Assembly: GCF_016808335.1 (NCBI RefSeq)
Contig: NC_053148.1
Location: 2,547,001 to 2,611,000 of the forward strand
DNA length: 64,000 nucleotides
Direction: 5' to 3'
Origin: Panicum virgatum
Lineage: Eukaryota; Streptophyta; Magnoliopsida; Poales; Poaceae
A program made the translations under genes and the position numbers. Positions 57,720 through 64,000 of this stretch are shown here, piece after piece (within the stretch, counting starts at the first letter, position 1; each line of letters begins with the position of its first letter). Below the pieces are notes generated by a model. The model was not told the DNA's origin. It saw nothing but the letters and a program-made list of their open reading frames with translations, and ran no database searches.

Positions 57720-60022
57720 GGACTTAGGTTGTGAATTAATTATGAAATTACCAAAGTATCCTCGGCTGCTCCCACCCAGCCTGTTTTGAGCAGGGGAATA
57801 ACTTCTAGAGGAATTCTAAGGATTGGTTTTTATTTGGATCCCAGCTACTCCTCCTTTTTCCAATAGGCCCCTCAAAAGATACTTGTAGGTGATTGATTAG
57901 CCTGGTCATCTGATAACGCAGAAGTCTTCTTGTGATCAACTAAACAATTAAAAAAAGACGCACACAAACAAGAGAACTAGTGTGGTGCATAATTGAGGTA
58001 CTAAAATATCAAAAGTAACGGATGGCATGACTCCCAATGCTGCGTATTTGGCTCAACACCACTCTGAATCTCTGATGCCCTGCAAACTTCAACGGATGGT
58101 AGCAAAAGCAAGCTGTAGCTGCAGAGACTGATCTCCTGCAGCTCGTGGCATCGTTTTCTTCTTCTTCTTTTTCCCTCCCTTCTTCATTGCATAGCGTGAG
58201 CAAGCAGCAAGTGGCACATCCATCTTTGATGGTCCAAGGCCAAGCTCAAAAGATGGCCACCCGTATGAATCGTAGCGTACGTAGCATCATATCCTCCATC
58301 TATCCGCCTATCATGAGATGCATCAGCAGCAACAACTGGAGCAACCAGGGATGACTGCCATAGGCTGCCTCTGCAAGTGCGGGTCTCTTTAATTTAGCTA
58401 CTTTTGCCCTGGCAAAAGAGTGTACATTTGTTGCATAGATGTGCTTGTGCTTGATCTGCCAAACTCAAGGCGCCTGGGGCCAAAGAAAAAAAGCAGACTC
58501 TGTGGTATATTCGTTGCTCAAGAACATTCAGAAAATTTGACACACTTGCATCCGCTAACCGATCAAGATTTTTTTTGTGTGTGTTTCTGTTTGTGCTTTT
58601 CTTGTCATTCTGATTTTTTTCCCTAAAAAGTTTTTAACTTGAGTTCATCGCTCCAAATGTGCCAAAACCCGACAATTTAAACTGAATCCTATTCTATCTA
58701 GCACACGACAACATCATAAAAAAAACAAACAAACAAAATACAAAAAGAAAACCTCAAGTCTTCTAGAATTCAGGAAGAGGAATTCTCCCACGTTTGGAAG
58801 GCCTTAGATTTCCGACAAACCGATGGATCCTCCGTATGGGCTTCTATTTCCATCATGTATCATCTCCGGTTCTCCGCCGTGGCAACATGCAACCCTGCTG
58901 CACCTGCATTGATGTGCATCTGCCTGACCAGTGACCGGATAGATGGACGTGTGGCGGAGGCAGCGGCGACGCCACCGCCCGCACAGTGGCGATGGGTACG
59001 CCTCCACTCTCCAGGGCAAGCAGGGGGATACGGGGGATCGTGGATCGCGCGTGGCTGCTGGCCGCGGCGTCGACAACCGCGTCGCGGCGGCCATGTTGGG
59101 TGTTGGTGTTGCCCTTGATGATGAGTGTGAGTCAGATGTGGAGAGAGCACTTTGGTTGGACTATGCATGAACTGAGCTGAGACTTCAGTTCAGTTCTCAA
59201 CTCAACCCCCATTTGCTCAAATAGTCAAATGTCAACGGGCTTAGCTTGTTTAGATTTTTTACTTTTTGCTCGAAGCTAGGGGCCACGTACTGGTAGTGTT
59301 GCGTTACACCTTGGATCCATCGGTTGACCCGGCCTGCAGTCTCTTTCAAGGGTTTTGCATCGCGAAGCCACCATGTATGCCAGTGTGTGTACTGTGAGCA
59401 AAAAAAGAAAAGGTGTATGATTTTTGTTCCCCACATTCTGCGATTGCCTTCTTTATGCATTATTGCTCCATGTAAAGTCGGATTAGGATTTAAAAGAAAA
59501 GGAGTAGAAAGGAATGGCAACCAGGGGCTGATGATTTTTACGGAAAGCCACCCTACTGCCCAATGCCTCCATCAGAAATAGAGCCAGAGGATGGGGAAAT
59601 CAACCTGATAAAAGGAATGATGAAGCTTCAGATAAAGTGGGATCACATTTCAAAGAGGAATACAATAATCAAGCTTCAGATTAAATCAAACGTCCCAATC
59701 CTCAGGGATGAAAAACGAACATAACTCTGCACTGCAAATGAAGAGGTGGTGGATTGCCGCATTAAGTCCGAGGTCCAACTTTAGATCCAAGCCGGCGCGG
59801 TCAAATTAATTGGGTTGTCTAAAATCTATGTAATTTTCCTAAACTGTAATATCATTGGCCGTTGTTTTGTCGGAACCCACCAATGGTTCCAATGTTGGGT
59901 TATGTCGGGGTGGCCATTTTTTTGTAAGGTCTTTGTACACTTCTTCTTCTTAATACAAAGATGTACAGTTCTTCTGCGCATTCAATAAAAAAAAGTTTTG
60001 CACTTGCAAATGAAGCCTGAGT
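57720..60022. other. intergenic, no gene supported
   Basis: Frames at about 58800-59180 lie on both strands in GC-rich DNA without a domain. The rest is AT-rich. I found no transposon ends or RNA genes. Confidence 0.4.
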
Positions 60023-60038
60023 TACTGTAGTATTTGTT

Positions 60039-60313
60039 TTTTTTGAAAGACATGGACATTGACATGTCCAGCATTCATTAATAAGGAGAGTAGAGATTAC
60101 AAGGCGCTAGAGGTGCCAAATCAACTTCCCACCCAGTGGCGGATGCAGGATGAGAGACAAGGGGGCTGAAACAATAGAGATATTGATTTGTCTGAAAATT
60201 TAATGGTGATTTTAGATATTTGCCACAGTAATTTAAGTGTAGTTAGTTGCTCTTAGGGGGGCTGGATCCGCCGCTGTTCCCACCCAGTCAGAGCGCGGGG
60301 TAGGCCTAGTAAA
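60039..60313 (-). mobile_element. 5'-truncated LINE tail with 16-bp target duplication
   Basis: TACTGTAGTATTTGTT occurs at 60023-60038 and 60314-60329. Between them is a T run and then GAAAGACATGG...TTCATTAATAAGGAGAG, which resembles an antisense plant LINE 3' end. Without the nested MITE the LINE piece is only about 124 bp. The exact long duplication shows it arrived by retroposition. Confidence 0.85.
60134..60276. mobile_element. hAT MITE nested in the LINE tail
   Basis: A 143 bp element has ends CAGTGGCGGATGCAGGAT and the inverse of GGCTGGATCCGCCGCTG, flanked by the exact 8-bp duplication TTCCCACC (60126-60133 and 60277-60284). Confidence 0.92.
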
Positions 60314-60329
60314 TACTGTAGTATTTGTT

Positions 60330-60535
60330 GTTGGAAATGAAGTTACACTTGTACTTAGAGGGAGGCCAACTTGCAAGAGGATAAGATTAGCCTTAATAAG
60401 ATTTCAAAGTATAAGGGGAGATAGAGAGAGATCGTTCGGAGGTCCCCTAGGTAGGCAGTACGTACGATCAGGTACCCCAGTACCCACCATCAGATCCGGC
60501 CGGTACAGACACCACCATTGGATCGGATTCTTTGC
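60330..60535. other. intergenic
   Basis: Short stretch between two transposable elements with nothing recognised. Confidence 0.4.
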
Positions 60536-60800
60536 CTGTGTTTAGTTCCAAAATTTCTCAATCCAAACTTCATTATTTACTTATCACATTAAATTTTTTT
60601 ACCTCATACATGGAGCATTAAATGTAGATAAATAAAAAAACTAATTGCAAGTTTTGATATACACGACGAGACGAATGTTTTGAGCCTAGTTAGATCATGG
60701 TAGGATAATAATTACCACAAACAAATAAAAAATACTACAGTGTGCTACAGTATCCGATGCACGTCTTTTTACTACCATTTTACGAATCTAAAAAACCTTT
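60536..60800. mobile_element. MITE, GTGTTTAG family, copy 2 (inverse orientation)
   Basis: Its reverse complement aligns along most of its length with the element at 15506-15772: GTAAAATG near the end, then CTGTAGCA, TTGTTTGTGGTAAT, AACTAGGCTCAAAA and TTTAATGTGATA. The target duplication is unclear. It lies about 500 bp upstream of the SAUR start. Confidence 0.78.
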
Positions 60801-60995
60801 GTGGTTTTTTTTTCCTGAGACCGATCGGATTCAAATTCACCACGCCAAGCCAATGAATACCAGCTTGACTCAGGAGGCTCCCCTGCACGTACTACACAGC
60901 GTACGGTGAAAAACATGGAGACAGGTGGGTGCGGGCCCCAGGGCCCGGCAAGCCCACGGGCGCCCGGGCCCACCCTGCCGTCCCCCACCCACCCC

Positions 60996-60996
<1 letters not shown>

Positions 60997-61028
<32 letters not shown>
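60997..61028. repeat. 32-base C run in the SAUR promoter region
   Basis: An uninterrupted run of 32 C, preceded by CCCCCACCCACCCCA. It lies about 90 bp upstream of the TATA box. The G-rich strand could form a quadruplex. Its exact length is open to sequencing error. Confidence 0.95.
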
Positions 61029-61029
<1 letters not shown>

Positions 61030-61120
61030 AGCCTCGTCGTCGTACCCCCACCACCACCAAGGCACCAACCATGGCCGATGCGCTGTAGTTCTCTCATCCG
61101 CCGACCCCCTCACCTGCCAC

Positions 61121-61128
61121 TATATATA
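61121..61128 (+). promoter_or_regulatory. TATA box of the SAUR gene
   Basis: TATATATA followed by CC, 165 bp upstream of the SAUR ATG. The transcription start would be expected about 30 bases further on, near 61150-61160. Confidence 0.75.
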
Positions 61129-61292
61129 CCTCCCCGCTCGCCGTCGCCCACCACCACCGGTCGGTCGCCAGCCGAGTTCCAAGTCTCCGAGTGCTCAGGC
61201 CTCAGGCTCTCAGCTCGCTCTACGCTCCGTCCGTCGTCGATACAGCAGCTAGCTGGCGGCGGATCGATCAATCTAGAGACCTGTGCCGGGCA

Positions 61293-61664
61293 ATGGCGAT
61301 CAAGAAGGGCGGCGCAGCGGCGTCGGGGCTGAAGCAGATCCTGCGGCGGTGCTCGAGCCTGGGTCGCCGCCAGCAGCAGCAGCACAGCGGGTACGAGGAG
61401 TACAACGACGAGGAGGAGGAGGCGTCCGGCCTGCCGTCGGACGTGCCGCGGGGCCACTTCGCGGTGTACGTGGGCGAGCGGCGGCGGCGGTTCGTGGTGC
61501 CCATCGCGCTGCTGGACCGGCCCGAGTTCCGGTCCCTGCTGCGGCGCGCCGAGGAGGAGTTCGGGTTCGCCGGCGCCGGGGCCGGCGGCATCCTCGTCCT
61601 CCCCTGCGAGGAGGTCGCCTTCCGCTCCCTCACCTCCGCCCTCGCCTGCGGCGGCGCACGGTGA
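61293..61664 (+). CDS. SAUR: SAUR family auxin-response protein, 123 aa
   Basis: Small intronless early auxin-response protein. SAURs of many plants raise plasma-membrane proton pumping by inhibiting PP2C.D phosphatases and so promote cell expansion; the role of this copy is inferred from family. After a basic N-terminus (MAIKKGG, LRRCSSLGRR) and an acidic run at residues 35-44, the SAUR domain spans about 49-114. It holds VPRGHFAVYVGE, RRFVVPIALLDRPEFRSLL, RRAEEEFGF and LPCEEVAFRSL, all in the usual order. The length is normal. The start is the first ATG after the TATA box with this frame. The third codon positions are almost all G or C. No lesion is seen. Confidence 0.95.
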   Translation: MAIKKGGAAASGLKQILRRCSSLGRRQQQQHSGYEEYNDEEEEASGLPSDVPRGHFAVYVGERRRRFVVPIALLDRPEFRSLLRRAEEEFGFAGAGAGGILVLPCEEVAFRSLTSALACGGAR

Positions 61665-64000
61665 GCGCGCGCGCGCACGTCACTCCCGCCGCCGGTGCAC
61701 GGCGTGCTCCGACGATCCTGTGGCTATTCGTTCGATTCTCATTGATTCGGCCGGCCCGGTTAGCTAGAGCTCGCCGGCGGCGAAGTATGTAGTAATCACA
61801 CGTGTACCGTGAAGGTTAATGGTGTGTGTAAATATGGAGTGGGTTTAGAGAAGACGAACAAGTGGTGCATGCGCGGAGGATTATATTAGCGCGCGCCCGC
61901 CCGACCGCCATTGGAGAGAATGAACTGTCCATCGAAGAAGGAAGAGATCAGAGGACGCGCGGAGAAGACGATCAGGTGTTTGAGATGGAGAGGTGGCATT
62001 AGCTTCGATGATTAGCTAGCTAGCAGTGTCTTCTTCTTCCTGGCCTGCGAGCTGCTGCGTGTACGTTGTTTGTGATGGGTTCTACTTCCTGGCCTCCTGC
62101 TACACACGCATGGTTAGCTAGGAGGCCAAGTGAACGAACTGTCATTGTTTTTTTTTTCTTCTGTACACGCAACGCAAAGCTGCTGGCCGGGTAGCTAGTA
62201 GCTGCCCAGATCATGAGAGCTTGCAACCTACCGAGATCGATCAACCAGATGTATACAAGTGTTTTCCTCTCCTGACCCAAAAAAAAATGATTGGTGGTGA
62301 TGTGATGTGATGTTCCTGTTATGGTTAGCTTGCTCTCTACGTGCCTGCAGCCCCTGCATGCGGCATGTGTGTGACAGTGAGAATCAGTGGCGTGCACCTT
62401 TCAGTCGGGCTTGATTGAGCCGTGCGTCCGTCGTGGTACCGGAGAAGGAACGTGATGAGCAGAGCAATGACTGGTATTGATCATCATCAAGGATTCAAGG
62501 ATAGATATCGGCAGCTAGCGTCGCTCTCCGGGCTGTTTTCCACCGGCGATCGTACGCCGTGGCACGCTCCTCCTGGCCACGACGGTCTTGCTAGCCAGGC
62601 AGCATGGAATGCACGAAGCACATGCCGCAGCTGGTTACGTGTCGTCGTCGATCCATTCTCAAGAAGGCGTCTAGTCTTGGTTAAGAAAAGAGCAACCATT
62701 TTTGGGCTGTAAAAAAATCGGCCTAAGGATACATTGCACGGGTCACGGGTCACTGGGCTGGGCTGGGACTGGGGCCCCGCGCACGCACGGGCACGGCCAC
62801 GGGAGCTGCTGGTAAACTCCCCGGCCGGCGGCCGCCCGGAGGTACGGCGCGCCCGGGCCGACCAAGCCAGGCAGGCAGACGATCCACCAACCGATCCGGC
62901 ATCCGTGCCCCGCCGCGCGTGCGAGGCCGTCCGAGGCAACCCCCAGCCCCAGCAGGAATCATATCCATCTTCCGTTAAAATTTTAGTGGACATATCTTCT
63001 ACTGTTTGAGATCTGTGCATCGTATAGGATTGCATCTGATACACACTAGGAGAAGCAAACATGCGCGTAGCGGGCGGAAGTGGAGCAAACAGACAGCATG
63101 AGGTGGACACGTGTCGCACCATGAGTGGAGGGCGTGGCTGAGAAGTTAAACAAGTTCGTAACTTCAAATCATATTTTCTCTCGAACCATGAATCCGATTT
63201 ACATTCCGTTTGAACCAAAATATTCTTTAGAATTAATGGAACAAAACAAGATCCAATATGTTATTTTATTTTTTTTATTTTAGAATTTCAACATTTCAAC
63301 CTACTATCATAACATTTTGAATAGGTCATTTCAACATATGTAGTATACTATTTCAACATTTATTCTAAAAATGTTGAATTGGTTTATCCAAAGTGTAGGA
63401 TTAGTCTTTTCAGAATGTTGAATCAATTCGAAAAAAATGTTGCAGATGGTAATACCTGAATTAGAATAGAAAAATAGAAAGAAGCAAAGCACAGCAAATC
63501 AGAGGGATCGATAGCTTGCATCTCCGCTTCTGCACGTTGTTCGTTGCACTCTGGGCCCCTGTTTTGTGCTAGCTGCATGCAATTAGGGTGACAATGGTCC
63601 TCCTGCAGCTGCGCTGGGCCAGTCATATATTAATTGGGCCTCGGATTTTAAAGATATCACATCTATCTGTCTTTCGGAAGACATATAGGAAGCCCCCCAG
63701 CCCCAGGGGTGGTGCCATGCCAGAAGCCGGATCTTGGGGCACGGGTCACGGGCCTGGATCGCTCGCCGAGCCGGACGCCGGAGCCCTGGGCCAGAGGGCG
63801 GGAGCGGCAGCGCCTGGCACCACCACCTGCGCGCCGTCGCTCTCACTAGCAACGTCACCTGCGGCGCGCGGCGCCAGCCGCCAGAAGAAGGTGGACGATG
63901 GGGAGAAGAATCGCCCACGGTTTCACATGCGATGCGAGCTTGTGGGGTCAGGGTTACGCGCTCGCTCGATAGCCGATCTGCCGATGGACCACTTGGCTGG
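61665..64000. other. 3' flank of SAUR and intergenic DNA, no gene supported
   Basis: The first part probably holds the SAUR 3' untranslated region. From about 63180 to 63440 the sequence is AT-rich, with repeated TTTCAACATTT motifs. GC-rich stretches near 62750-62950 and 63700-63950 have frames on both strands without a domain. Confidence 0.4.

Noticed and set aside
1..64000. tRNA, rRNA, microRNA precursors and CRISPR arrays
   Set aside because: By eye I found no tRNA-like T-arm in a cloverleaf context, no rRNA, none of the conserved plant microRNA sequences I know, and no regularly spaced repeats. A tRNAscan or small-RNA mapping would be decisive.

Overview
The window looks like nuclear DNA of a grass, probably a panicoid. 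The reasons are GC-rich first exons next to AT-rich introns, dense Stowaway/Tourist/hAT miniature elements, degraded LINE and copia retrotransposons, and four plant-type genes. The species cannot be fixed from sequence alone. No bacterial, organellar or CRISPR feature was seen, and no new protein system was found. The novelty lies in the transposon archaeology.

Four genes are well supported. (1) 9867-10853 (-): intronless AHL protein, an AT-hook plus PPC/DUF296 DNA-binding regulator. (2) 38678-47374 (-): armadillo-repeat kinesin (ARK/KIN-U). All 19 coding exons could be placed; they sum to 2709 nt (902 aa) and include one GC-AG intron. (3) 51406-53455 (+): YEATS-domain chromatin protein of the GAS41/YAF9/TAF14 type, seven exons, 246 aa. 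(4) 61293-61664 (+): intronless SAUR auxin-response protein with a TATA box and a 32-base C run upstream. The genes are ordinary neighbours and give no sign of a shared pathway.

The layout is as follows. 0-9.8 kb: gene-poor, with a Tourist-like MITE, a GC-rich inverted-repeat element, a Stowaway MITE, a 1.9 kb hAT element carrying a frameshifted BED zinc finger, and a PIF/Harbinger MITE. 9.8-11.2 kb: AHL. 11.2-17 kb: MITEs and GC-rich non-coding DNA. 17-28.4 kb: two copies of a roughly 1 kb repeat. The second copy is split by a 5.2 kb LINE-containing block and by a 564 bp hAT element, so the first copy serves as an empty-site reference. 28.4-32.6 kb: another hAT element and unassigned DNA. 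32.6-37.7 kb: a copia element with very short LTRs and many premature stops. 38.7-47.4 kb: ARK kinesin, whose introns hold a solo LTR, a foldback MITE and tiny retroposon scars. 47.4-51.4 kb: a GC-rich inverted-repeat element between the divergent ARK and YEATS genes. 53.5-61 kb: several MITEs and a nested LINE tail. 61.3-61.7 kb: SAUR. After that nothing is supported.

Five hAT-type insertions have exact 8-bp target duplications. At least four places show a poly(T)/poly(A) stub of 9-15 bp between 15-18-bp direct repeats, as expected of extreme 5'-truncated LINE insertions.
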